From NCBI GenBank assembly GCA_049282455.1, contig JBAPUB010000088.1, positions 1 to 21,295 of the forward strand: DNA of 21,295 bases, in the 5' to 3' direction. The translations under genes and the position numbers were made by a program. How positions within the stretch are numbered: position 1 is the stretch's first letter; each line of letters starts with the position of its first letter. Under the pieces are notes generated by a model. It was given only the letters and a program-made list of their open reading frames with translations. It did no database searches and had not been told where the DNA came from. This DNA is from JBAPUB01 sp049282455. Its GTDB lineage: Bacteria; Actinomycetota; Actinomycetes; JAHEKZ01. This document shows positions 1 through 7,412 of the stretch, piece after piece.

Positions 1-933
1 CTTCTCCCGAGCGCGCTGAAAGACCAGGCGGATGTGTCGCTCGGTCTCGCCGACGTACTTGTTGAGCAGCTCGGGGCCTTTGATGTTCAGGAAGTACGAC
101 TTGCCTTCGGGCCGACCGGTGACCTGGGCGACCTTCTTGGCCAGCGAGTTGGCGACCGCCTTGGCGATCAGCGTCTTGCCACAACCGGGCGGGCCGTACA
201 GCAAGATGCCCTTCGGTGGTTTGAGCTCGTGCTCCAGGAAGAGGTCCTGGTGCAGGTACGGCAGCTCGACAGCATCACGGATCAGCTCGATCTGGGACGC
301 GAGCCCGCCGATGTCGGCGTAGTCGATGTCCGGCACTTCCTCAAGGACGAGCTCTTCGACCTCGGCCTTGGGAATGCGCTCGTACACGTAGCCGGAACGG
401 GTCTCGAGGAGCAGCGAGTCGCCCGCCCGGATCAGCTTCGGGTCGAGCGTCTCAGCGAGCCGAACGATGCGCTCGTCGTCGGTGTGGCCGATGACCAGAG
501 CCCGCACGCCGTCCTCGAGCAGCTCCTTGAACATGACGACTTCGCCGACGCGCTCGAAGCCCATGGCCCGCACGACGTTCATCGCCTCGTTGAGCATGAC
601 CTCCTGCCCGAGACCGAGCTCCTCGATCGGGACCTCGGGGCTGCATGCCACGCGCAGCTTGCGGCCACCGGTGAAGACATCAAGCGTTGCGTCGTCGAAG
701 ACCTCGACCACGACGCCGTATCCCGCGGGGGGCTGCGCCAGCCGGTCGATCTCCTCGCGCAAGGCGATGAGCTGGTCGCGCGCGTCGCGCAGCGTCGTGG
801 CCAGTCGGGCGTTCTGCTCGCGGGCTGCGGCGAGCTCTCGCTGCAGCGTCGTGGTGCTCATCGTGGGGTTCGTCTCGTCGGGGACCGCGTCGAGCTCCCG
901 CGGAGTCCGCCGGGCGTCGTCCTGGCTGGTCAT
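1..933 (-). CDS. arc: Proteasome-associated AAA ATPase Arc/Mpa, N-terminal 311 residues (gene cut by window edge)
   Basis: This is the hexameric ATPase that unfolds pupylated proteins and feeds them into the actinobacterial 20S proteasome. Translating the minus strand from ATG 933 gives, in order: a short polar tail; a coiled coil at about residues 28-66, which in this family binds the Pup tag; the OB-fold interdomain (about 70-185); and the start of the AAA module, with Walker A GPPGCGKT at 247-254. The frame is still open at base 1, so Walker B, the arginine fingers and the C-terminal proteasome-docking motif lie outside the window. Start choice: AGGAGGT on the minus strand at 941-947 sits about 8 nt upstream of this ATG, whereas the internal Met25 has no such site. 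A -10-like TAGGGT at 966-961 would give arc its own promoter although trmI lies upstream on the same strand. The family call is firm. Dop, Pup and prcBA are expected nearby but not visible. Confidence 0.96.
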   Translation of the reverse strand, partial: MTSQDDARRTPRELDAVPDETNPTMSTTTLQRELAAAREQNARLATTLRDARDQLIALREEIDRLAQPPAGYGVVVEVFDDATLDVFTGGRKLRVACSPEVPIEELGLGQEVMLNEAMNVVRAMGFERVGEVVMFKELLEDGVRALVIGHTDDERIVRLAETLDPKLIRAGDSLLLETRSGYVYERIPKAEVEELVLEEVPDIDYADIGGLASQIELIRDAVELPYLHQDLFLEHELKPPKGILLYGPPGCGKTLIAKAVANSLAKKVAQVTGRPEGKSYFLNIKGPELLNKYVGETERHIRLVFQRAREK

Positions 934-960
934 GACCACCACCTCCTCGAGCGCGTTTCG

Positions 961-966
961 ACCCTA
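961..966 (-). promoter_or_regulatory. Putative -10 box of arc
   Basis: TAGGGT on the minus strand lies 27 nt upstream of the arc ATG and matches the TANNNT consensus. It would give a short leader carrying the AGGAGGT ribosome site at 941-947. The -35 region is not recognisable, as is common in actinobacteria. It suggests that arc need not depend on read-through from trmI. Confidence 0.4.
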
Positions 967-1008
967 CCTTCGGCGGGCGCGCGAGGTTTCTGGACCGTTT
1001 GCCGGCGT

Positions 1009-1030
1009 GTCGCGACTGTGAATTCGCGAC
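1009..1030 (-). terminator. Small hairpin just after trmI (terminator or operator candidate)
   Basis: A perfect 7-bp inverted repeat, GTCGCGA (1009-1015) and TCGCGAC (1024-1030), flanks an 8-nt loop. On the minus strand it begins at the last base of the trmI stop codon. There is no U tract after it, so it could be a weak actinobacterial-type terminator, an mRNA-stability element, or an operator upstream of arc. Confidence 0.35.
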
Positions 1031-1965
1031 TACTCAGCGTCACCAGCCGCTGCGGCGGGCTGGGACGACGCCTCGGCGGCCCCCGCCGCGCCCCACTCGT
1101 CCCCATAGGCACCCTTCGCGGGTCGGCGCCGTCGGGTGGGCGCCACCACGCCGGGCGCGAGTCTGCGGGCGGTGACCAGGAAGCCCGTGTGCCCGACCAT
1201 CCGGTGCTCCGGTCGCACGGCCAGGCCCTCCACGTGCCAGCCCCTCAGGATGGTCTCGCTCGCCTGCGGCTCGGTGAAGCCGCCGTGGCTGCGCAGCGTC
1301 TCGACGAGCCGCGAGAGCTGCGTGGTCGTGGCGACGTACCCGCACAGCACTCCGCCGGGAACCAGCACCTGGCCCATCGCGTCGACGCACTCCCATGGCG
1401 CCAGCATGTCGAGTACGACCCGGTCGACGTCGGTGTCGTCGATCGACCCGACCAGGTCGCCGACGGTCAGCTTCCAGGCGGGGTGGGGGGCTCCGAAGAA
1501 GGCCTCGACGTTGGCGCGGGCGATCTGCGCGAAGTCGCCACGCCGCTCGTAGGACGACACGAGCCCGAAGTCACCGACGGCCCGCAGCAGCGAACAGGTC
1601 AACGCCCCGGAACCGACGCCCGCCTCGACGACTCGCGCCCCCGGGAAGAGGTCGGTCTGAGCGACGATCTGAGCGGCGTCCTTGGGGTAGACGACGGTGG
1701 CTCCGCGCGGCATGGACAACACGAAGTCGAGCAGGAGCGGCCGAAGAGCCAGGTAGGTCGTCGATCCGGTGGACGTCACGAGGACGCCCTCGGGCCCCCC
1801 GATCAAGGTGTCGTGGTCGATCGCACCCTTGTGCGTGTGGAACTGCTTGCCCTCGACCAGGGTGAAGGTGTGGTGCCGCCCCTTGGGGTCGGTGAGCTGC
1901 ACCTGGTCCCCCGGCCGGAAGACCCCGGTCCGGTGCTGCGCACCGGTCGGGCTCGGGTCAGCCAC
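1030..1965 (-). CDS. trmI: tRNA (adenine(58)-N1)-methyltransferase TrmI
   Basis: This is an AdoMet-dependent enzyme that methylates N1 of A58 in the T-loop of tRNA and stabilises the fold; family members are homotetramers. The 311-residue product has the family's small N-terminal beta domain (about 15-75, with HHTFTLVEGKQFHTHKG) and a Rossmann methyltransferase domain. That domain carries AdoMet motif I EAGVGSGAL (114-122), an acidic residue at D170, and motif IV DMLAPWE (186-192). The start is GTG 1965, because homology begins within a few residues of it and longer versions read backwards into the M50 gene. This GTG overlaps the M50 stop by 8 nt, which implies translational coupling. The C-terminal roughly 35 residues are Arg/Ala-rich and probably disordered. 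The link with arc is conserved in actinobacteria. The family call is secure; the exact start is slightly less so. Confidence 0.93.
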   Translation of the reverse strand: MADPSPTGAQHRTGVFRPGDQVQLTDPKGRHHTFTLVEGKQFHTHKGAIDHDTLIGGPEGVLVTSTGSTTYLALRPLLLDFVLSMPRGATVVYPKDAAQIVAQTDLFPGARVVEAGVGSGALTCSLLRAVGDFGLVSSYERRGDFAQIARANVEAFFGAPHPAWKLTVGDLVGSIDDTDVDRVVLDMLAPWECVDAMGQVLVPGGVLCGYVATTTQLSRLVETLRSHGGFTEPQASETILRGWHVEGLAVRPEHRMVGHTGFLVTARRLAPGVVAPTRRRRPAKGAYGDEWGAAGAAEASSQPAAAAGDAE

Positions 1966-3133
1966 GTCGGCCGTTGCCGTGACCGGACCGGTCCAGGGCG
2001 GTGAGGGCAGCAGCGACGTCGTCGTGGGAGAGCACGCCGTAGATCGAACCATCGGCGTCCACGACGAGGTACTCCGGGGCCGGGTGGTCGTCGAGCAGCT
2101 GGAGCAGCGCCTGGCCCTCAGCGTCGAGCGGAACGGTGACCCCTCCACGAAAGGATCGGCTCACCGAGGCGACGGTGACCCACGGCCGCCGCTCGACGGG
2201 TAGCGCGGAGATTGCGGCCTCGTTGGCGATGCCGACCGGTCGGTCACTCCCGTCGACGGCGACCATCCCGCCGGCCTGCTCCTGTCCGAGCCGTCGCAAC
2301 GCCTCGGACACCGGCAGGTCGCCGGGGACCGGGATCGCTCGACGGGCCAGCCCCCGGGCCGTGATCGCCGGCAGCCGCCGGCGTAGCCGCTCGCTCCTCA
2401 GCGCGCGCCCGGCCTCGACCCAGATGAACGACGCCACCAGGATCGCCCAGATCAGCGCGAAGGTGCCAGAACCCCCGGCGAGCAGCGGGACCCCCGTGGC
2501 CAGCACAATCGCCACCGCGAGCGCGCGCCCGGTCCAGCCGGCGACGACCGTGCCGAGTGACTCACGCCTGGTGAGTCCCCACACGACGTCGCGCAGGATC
2601 CGACCGCCGTCGAGGGGCAGGCCTGGCAGGAGGTTGAACACGCCGACGATCAGGTTGGCGATGGTGAGCTGCCAGGCGATCAACGACAGCACGCCGCCGC
2701 CGGGGATGGCCTGCCAGAGGACCCAGCTGAGCCCGGCCACTCCGAGGGAGGCCAGCGGACCGACTGCGGCCACCACGAGGTCGGCCCCCGGGCGTTCGGC
2801 ACCGCCGGTGATCTCGCTGACCCCGCCGAGGAGGTGAAGGGTGATCCGGCGGACGTGCATCCCGAAGGCCTGGGCCACGACAGAGTGGGCCAGCTCGTGC
2901 ACGAGCACGGACAGCCCCAGCAGCACGGCGAAGACGAACGCCACGAGGTAGGCCCCGAACCCGATGTCGGGGAGTCGCCGGAACACGGCCGGGGCGAAGA
3001 CGACCGTGATGGCGATCGAGGCCAGCAGCCACGAGCGGGTGACGAAGACCGGGACGCCGGCCACCGAGACCAGGCGCCAGCCGTCCTGCGGCCGCTGGGG
3101 GCCGGACTCTGCGTCGGTGTTCGCGTCGGTCAC
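1958..3133 (-). CDS. M50-family site-2-type intramembrane metalloprotease with CBS domain pair
   Basis: This predicted 391-residue zinc metalloprotease should cleave within the membrane. Hydrophobic segments occur at about 35-52, 58-78, 118-142, 148-170 and 205-250. The zinc site HELAH is at 79-83 inside a membrane segment, and the second family motif LPGLPLDGGR (169-178) supplies the third ligand, D175. From about residue 270 there is a cytosolic part with two CBS-like repeats, which in this subfamily sense nucleotides or gate activity. I chose GTG 3133 because the conserved region begins about 20 residues later and a -10 box lies 7 nt upstream. Longer versions would run through the recB-like gene on the other strand. 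It overlaps trmI by 8 nt. The substrate is unknown; an anti-sigma factor is the usual suspicion for S2P proteases, but none is encoded in the window. Confidence 0.9.
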   Translation of the reverse strand: MTDANTDAESGPQRPQDGWRLVSVAGVPVFVTRSWLLASIAITVVFAPAVFRRLPDIGFGAYLVAFVFAVLLGLSVLVHELAHSVVAQAFGMHVRRITLHLLGGVSEITGGAERPGADLVVAAVGPLASLGVAGLSWVLWQAIPGGGVLSLIAWQLTIANLIVGVFNLLPGLPLDGGRILRDVVWGLTRRESLGTVVAGWTGRALAVAIVLATGVPLLAGGSGTFALIWAILVASFIWVEAGRALRSERLRRRLPAITARGLARRAIPVPGDLPVSEALRRLGQEQAGGMVAVDGSDRPVGIANEAAISALPVERRPWVTVASVSRSFRGGVTVPLDAEGQALLQLLDDHPAPEYLVVDADGSIYGVLSHDDVAAALTALDRSGHGNGRRG

Positions 3134-3140
3134 TCCAGCG

Positions 3141-3146
3141 ATGCTA
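3141..3146 (-). promoter_or_regulatory. Leaderless-type -10 box of the M50 protease gene
   Basis: TAGCAT on the minus strand ends 7 nt before GTG 3133. That spacing places the transcription start at or next to the start codon, so the mRNA is probably leaderless. No ribosome-binding site precedes the GTG. Confidence 0.5.
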
Positions 3147-3160
3147 GGCGGCGCGCCGCC
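3147..3160. promoter_or_regulatory. 14-bp perfect palindrome in the M50/recB-like divergent promoter region
   Basis: GGCGGCGCGCCGCC is a perfect palindrome. It directly abuts the M50 -10 box and lies near where a -35 element for the recB-like gene would be. It could be a repressor or activator site for both genes. Such palindromes also arise by chance in GC-rich DNA, so this is only a candidate. Confidence 0.25.
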
Positions 3161-3182
3161 GTCGGCTGTCGGAGGCCGCCCG

Positions 3183-3188
3183 TAGGCT
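3183..3188 (+). promoter_or_regulatory. Leaderless-type -10 box of the RecB-like nuclease gene
   Basis: TAGGCT is followed by 6 nt and then GTG 3195, the expected geometry of a leaderless actinobacterial transcript. It also supports GTG 3195 over the in-frame ATG at 3234. Confidence 0.55.
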
Positions 3189-3194
3189 CGGCCC

Positions 3195-4100
3195 GTGAGC
3201 CCAGCGCAGGTCCCCGTCCCGGTCCCAGCCCCCATGTCGGAGTCTGTCTCGGATGAGGCGGCTGAGCGGCTCGAGGCCCGGCAGCCGTCCCTGTCACCGT
3301 CGCGCGCGGGCGACTTCATGACCTGCCCGTTGCTCTACCGGTTCCGAGTCGTCGACCGGTTGCCTCAGGAGCCCAGCCCTGCGGCCACCCGGGGCACTGT
3401 GGTGCACTCCGTTCTCGAGCAGCTCTTCGACCTTCCGGCAGCCGAGCGCACCCTGTTGCGGGCCGCCGAGCTCGTGGGACCCAGCTGGGCCGCGCTGCTC
3501 GAGTCCGACGAGACGCTGGCCGAGCACTTCTCCGACGACGTTGACGGCGCCCGAGCGGCCGAGTGGCTCAGCGGCACCGACGAGCTTCTCGGTACCTACT
3601 TCCTGCTGGAGGACCCGCGTCGGCTCGAGCCCGCGCAGCGCGAGACCCTGGTCGAGGTCGACCTCGCCTCGGGGCTGCGTCTGCGGGGCTATGTCGACCG
3701 CATCGACGTCGCCCCTGACGGTGCCCTGAGGGTGGTCGACTACAAGACCGGACGAGCGCCGCGCGACGGCTACGAGCAGAAGGCGCTGTTCCAGATGCGC
3801 TTCTACGCGTTGGTCCTGTGGCGACTCAACGGTCAGGTCCCGCGGCTCCTGCAGCTGCTGTACCTCGGAAGTGGCGAGGTGGTCCGCTACGAGCCCGACG
3901 TCGACGACCTCGAAGCCATGGAGCGCAAGCTCGAGGCACTGTGGTCCGCGATCAGCCGGGCCGAGGCGACCGGTGACTGGCGCCCGAGCCCGTCGAGACT
4001 TTGCGACTGGTGCGACCACCGAGCGCTGTGCCCCGCGTGGGGTGGCACTCCCCCGCCGTTGCCACGACCCGTCCACGCCGGTGGGCCTGCGGCCTCGTAG
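3195..4100 (+). CDS. RecB-family (Cas4/AddB-like) PD-(D/E)XK nuclease with predicted Fe-S cluster
   Basis: This 301-residue standalone nuclease has no helicase domain. The catalytic core is readable: H71 (GTVVH), D168 (GYVDRID), then D182 and K184 in VVDYKTG, followed by the Q200/Y204 pair of the QxxxY motif. Four cysteines are arranged as in the iron-sulfur nucleases AddB and Cas4: C44 near the N terminus (MTCPLLYRFR) and C270, C273 and C279 at the C terminus (LCDWCDHRALCP). A 4Fe-4S cluster would therefore staple the two ends together. Expected activity is single-strand exonuclease or flap cleavage in DNA repair. It is divergent from the M50 gene and followed by the ABC genes, whose promoter-like box overlaps its stop. 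There are no CRISPR genes nearby, so an adaptation role is unlikely. Its physiological role is not established. Confidence 0.88.
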   Translation: MSPAQVPVPVPAPMSESVSDEAAERLEARQPSLSPSRAGDFMTCPLLYRFRVVDRLPQEPSPAATRGTVVHSVLEQLFDLPAAERTLLRAAELVGPSWAALLESDETLAEHFSDDVDGARAAEWLSGTDELLGTYFLLEDPRRLEPAQRETLVEVDLASGLRLRGYVDRIDVAPDGALRVVDYKTGRAPRDGYEQKALFQMRFYALVLWRLNGQVPRLLQLLYLGSGEVVRYEPDVDDLEAMERKLEALWSAISRAEATGDWRPSPSRLCDWCDHRALCPAWGGTPPPLPRPVHAGGPAAS

Positions 4101-4103
4101 GGT
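4098..4103 (+). promoter_or_regulatory. Putative -10 box of the ABC exporter operon
   Basis: TAGGGT overlaps the stop codon of the RecB-like gene. It would give a short leader containing GAGGAG (4119-4124), 5 nt before GTG 4130. The exporter may therefore be transcribed independently of the nuclease. Confidence 0.4.
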
Positions 4104-4129
4104 CGTCACGTCCCCGACGAGGAGCTTCC

Positions 4130-4876
4130 GTGACTGACGACGATGCCGCTGGCGCACGCAACCTCAGCAAGGTGTACGGCGAGGGCGAGACCCGTGTTGT
4201 CGCGCTCGACGATGTCACCGTCGGCTTCGCCCGGGGTCGGTTCACGGCGATCATGGGCCCGTCCGGCTCGGGCAAGTCGACGTTGATGCACGTCTGCGCC
4301 GGACTCGACTCGGCGACCGAGGGCACGGTCCACATCGGCGACGTCGACCTGACCACGCTGAAGGACAACGCTCTCACCAGGCTTCGGCGCGACCGGGTGG
4401 GCTTCATCTTCCAGGCTTACAACCTGGTTCCCACGTTGAGCGCCCTCGAGAACATCACCCTGCCGCTCGACATCGCCGGTCGCCCCGTCGACCAGGCGTG
4501 GCTGGACCAGGTCGTCGACACCGTGGGCCTGCGTGACCGGCTGCGCAACAAGCCCAGCCAGCTCTCCGGTGGACAGCAGCAGCGGGTTGCTGCCGCGCGT
4601 GCCCTGGTGAGTCGCCCCGAGATCGTCTTCGCTGACGAGCCGACCGGCAACCTCGACTCGCGAGCCGGGGCTGAGGTTCTCGGGTTCCTTCGTCGAAGCG
4701 TCGACGAGTTCGGGCAGACGATCGTCATGGTCACCCACGACCCGATAGCGGCGTCCTACGCGCAGCTGGTGCTGTTCCTGGCCGACGGCCGCATCGTCGA
4801 CACGATGGCCGACCCCACGACCGACCGGGTGCTGGGGCGCATGAAGGGCTTCGACGGAAAGGGCCGGAGGTCCTAG
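4130..4876 (+). CDS. ABC transporter ATP-binding protein (MacB/LolD type)
   Basis: This 248-residue cytoplasmic ATPase powers the FtsX-type permease encoded next to it. All nucleotide-binding motifs are intact: Walker A GPSGSGKST (43-51), Q-loop Q95 in FIFQAYNL, signature LSGGQ (145-149), Walker B IVFADEP (165-171), D-loop GNLD (173-176) and H-loop His203 in VTHD. The sequence resembles the MacB/LolD/FtsE group of mechanotransmission or export ATPases more than importers, and no substrate-binding protein gene is present. The start is GTG 4130, preceded by GAGGAG; the frame stays open upstream, but only as a shadow of the nuclease gene. One base separates its stop from the permease start. The cargo is unknown; lipids, lipoproteins, peptides or drugs are all possible in this family. 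Confidence 0.93.
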   Translation: MTDDDAAGARNLSKVYGEGETRVVALDDVTVGFARGRFTAIMGPSGSGKSTLMHVCAGLDSATEGTVHIGDVDLTTLKDNALTRLRRDRVGFIFQAYNLVPTLSALENITLPLDIAGRPVDQAWLDQVVDTVGLRDRLRNKPSQLSGGQQQRVAAARALVSRPEIVFADEPTGNLDSRAGAEVLGFLRRSVDEFGQTIVMVTHDPIAASYAQLVLFLADGRIVDTMADPTTDRVLGRMKGFDGKGRRS

Positions 4877-4877
4877 C

Positions 4878-7412
4878 GTGCTGCGGACCAGCCTTCGCTC
4901 CGTCTTCGCGCACAAGGTCCGGTTGCTTCTCTCGGGCCTGGCCATCGTGCTCGGGGTCGCGTTCGTCGTGGGAACGCTGATCTTCACCGACACCCTGAAG
5001 TCGACGTTCACCGACCTGTTCAGCCAGACCACCACCGACGTCGTCGTCTCACCGGTCACCCAGGTCGACAGCGATGTCGCCGGGAGCATCGCGACGCTCC
5101 CGGCGTCCGTCCTCGACACGGTGCGAGGGGTCGACGGCGTCGCCAAGGCGGCGGGGGCGGTGTTCGTCGACGGCGTGACCATCGTCGGGTCGGACGGAAA
5201 GCCGGTGGGTACACAGGGTGCACCGCAGTTCGGCAGCAACTGGGACGACGACCAGAGCCTGACCCCGTACCGGCTCGTCGAGGGGACTGGTCCCAAGGCC
5301 GCCGGCCAGATCGCCGTCGACTCCGTCGCGGCCGAGCACGGCGGCTTCTCGATCGGTGACACGGTCGATCTCGTGACCCCGTCCGGGCCGGCGTCGGCCA
5401 CGCTGGTCGGGATCTTCCGCTTCGGCACCTCCGGCAACCTCGCAGGCGCCACGATCACCACCTTCGACACGGCGACCGCCCAGAAGCTGCTCCTCGGCGG
5501 CCACGACAGCTACACCGAGGTCGATGCCGTCGCAGCTGAGGGCGTGTCCCAGGTACAGCTTGCTGCCGATGTGTCGTCGGCCCTCGACTCCCCCAAGACC
5601 ATCAAGGTCCAGACCGGAGCCGACGCCGCCGACGAGGCGGCAGCCGCGATCAACGACGGACTCCAGTTCGTCAACATCTTCTTGCTCGTCTTCGCCGGAA
5701 TCGCGTTGTTCGTCGGCACGTTCATCATCCTCAACACCTTCGCGATGCTGGTCAGCCAGCGCTCGCGCGAGCTGGCACTGCTGCGGGCGGTGGGTGCCAC
5801 GCGGGGGCAGGTCGTCCGGCTGGTCCTCGCGGAGGCGGCAATCGTCGGGCTCATCGGCTCCGTGGTGGGGATCGCCCTGGGGGTCGGCGTGGCCGTCGGC
5901 CTGCAAGGCTTGTTCAACGCCGTGGGGGCCTCCATCCCTACCGGCGGGCTGGCGATCGAGCCTCGCACCCTCGTGGTGGGTCTGGTCGTCGGACTGGTCG
6001 TCACGGTGCTGGCCGCGTTCCCTCCGGCGCGACGAGCTTCGAGGATCCCGCCCGTTGCAGCCCTGCGTGACGACGTGACCCTGCCGTCCCGGTCGCTGCG
6101 GATCCGCGCCCTGCTCGGATCCATCGCCCTGGTCCTTGGCCTGACACTCATGACGCTGGGTGTCCGCGAAGGGGGAAGCTCGGGTTCGAGCCTGGTCGGG
6201 CTCGGCACAGTGGTCACCCTGGTCGCAGCGATCGTCTTGAGCCCAGTGGTCTCCGGACCCGTGGTGCGCGTCATCGGTGGTCTGCTCCCGCTGATGTTCG
6301 GCACGGTCGGCAGACTGGCCGTCGACAATGCCGAACGCCAGCCGAGGCGGACTGCCGCGACGGCATCCGCCTTGATGATCGGGATCGCCCTGGTCACCGC
6401 ACTCACGATCTTCGCGACCTCCACGAGCACCTCGGTGGCCAAGGTGGTCGACCGGGTCATCGGGGCCGAGTTCTTGATCTCCACCCAGACCCAACGACCC
6501 TTTCCCGACAGCGTGGCTACGGCCGTCTCCGGAGTCGACGGCATCGCTGCCGTGGCGTCGGTGAAGCAGGTACCGGCCAAGGTCGACGGCGCAGACACCG
6601 TGGTCGTCGGCCTCGACCCGAGCAGCATCGGCCAGATGCTCGACCTCACGTTCATCACGGGCTCACTGGCCGACCTCGACACCACCTCGGTCGTGGTCGA
6701 CGACAAGACCGCAACCAACGCGGGCCTGTCGGTGGGCGACTCGGTGACGGTGGTGCTGCCCAGTGGGTCAGCCACGTACACCGTGGCCGGGACCTACTCG
6801 GCCGCTGCTGGGTTCAGCGGCTACGCCATGTCCAACGATGCTCTGGCAGCCACCGGCCTTCGCCTCGGGGACTCGTTCGTCTACGCGAAGACCGCTGAGG
6901 GCGCGAACCTCGACGCCGTGCAAGCCTCGCTCGAGGAGGCGTTGGTCCCTTACCCCACCGTTCGGGTGCAGAGCCAGGCGCAGTTCAAGGAGTCGATTCG
7001 CAGCAACGTGAACCAGCTGCTGGCGGTGATGGTCCTGCTGCTGAGCCTCGCCATCGTCATCGCCGTGCTGGGGATCGTGAACACCCTCGTGCTGTCGGTG
7101 ATCGAGCGCACGCGCGAGATCGGCATGCTGCGGGCCGTTGGCGCCTTGCGTCGACAGGTACGACGCATGGTGGTCCTCGAGGCGATCGTGATCGCCGTGT
7201 ACGGCGCAGTCCTCGGCCTGGTCCTGGGCCTCGGGTTCGCCGTTGCCCTTCAGCGAACCCTGGTCGACCAAGGCATCGAGGTCCTCGATGTGCCGTGGTT
7301 GGCGCTCGCCGCGTTCTTCGTGCTCGCTGCCCTGGTCGGCGCGCTGGCCGCGCTGTGGCCGGCATTTCGCGCCGGACGCCTCGACGTCCTGCGCGCAGTC
7401 ACGACCGAGTAG
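4878..7412 (+). CDS. ABC transporter permease with two FtsX domains (MacB-like)
   Basis: This 844-residue membrane protein is the partner of the preceding ATPase. An N-terminal membrane helix (about 16-36) leads into an extracytoplasmic MacB-like domain (about 40-255). An FtsX domain follows (about 261-400), with a short coupling region ELALLRAVGATRGQV. Further membrane helices lie around 410-460 and 495-515, then a second extracytoplasmic domain (about 530-705) and a second FtsX domain (about 715-844) with the matching EIGMLRAVGALRRQV. The two halves look like an internal duplication, so one polypeptide may supply both halves of the channel. Start GTG 4878 is preceded by GGAGG at 4866-4870. 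The 3' end overlaps the convergent HAD gene by 14 bp. The substrate is not identifiable from sequence. Confidence 0.92.
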   Translation: MLRTSLRSVFAHKVRLLLSGLAIVLGVAFVVGTLIFTDTLKSTFTDLFSQTTTDVVVSPVTQVDSDVAGSIATLPASVLDTVRGVDGVAKAAGAVFVDGVTIVGSDGKPVGTQGAPQFGSNWDDDQSLTPYRLVEGTGPKAAGQIAVDSVAAEHGGFSIGDTVDLVTPSGPASATLVGIFRFGTSGNLAGATITTFDTATAQKLLLGGHDSYTEVDAVAAEGVSQVQLAADVSSALDSPKTIKVQTGADAADEAAAAINDGLQFVNIFLLVFAGIALFVGTFIILNTFAMLVSQRSRELALLRAVGATRGQVVRLVLAEAAIVGLIGSVVGIALGVGVAVGLQGLFNAVGASIPTGGLAIEPRTLVVGLVVGLVVTVLAAFPPARRASRIPPVAALRDDVTLPSRSLRIRALLGSIALVLGLTLMTLGVREGGSSGSSLVGLGTVVTLVAAIVLSPVVSGPVVRVIGGLLPLMFGTVGRLAVDNAERQPRRTAATASALMIGIALVTALTIFATSTSTSVAKVVDRVIGAEFLISTQTQRPFPDSVATAVSGVDGIAAVASVKQVPAKVDGADTVVVGLDPSSIGQMLDLTFITGSLADLDTTSVVVDDKTATNAGLSVGDSVTVVLPSGSATYTVAGTYSAAAGFSGYAMSNDALAATGLRLGDSFVYAKTAEGANLDAVQASLEEALVPYPTVRVQSQAQFKESIRSNVNQLLAVMVLLLSLAIVIAVLGIVNTLVLSVIERTREIGMLRAVGALRRQVRRMVVLEAIVIAVYGAVLGLVLGLGFAVALQRTLVDQGIEVLDVPWLALAAFFVLAALVGALAALWPAFRAGRLDVLRAVTTE

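Noticed and set aside
34..2004. A 656-codon open frame on the plus strand, and other long frames (5049-6494 minus, 8115-9698 plus, 12569-13741 plus).
   Set aside because: They lie opposite or within arc/trmI, the ABC permease, metH and mshC, whose motifs are unambiguous. Long antisense frames are expected in GC-rich DNA, and their translations show biased composition with no recognisable domain.
3195..4100. Cas4-type CRISPR adaptation gene.
   Set aside because: Motifs are shared with Cas4, but there is no repeat array, Cas1/Cas2 or other cas gene. It fits the general RecB-like repair family.
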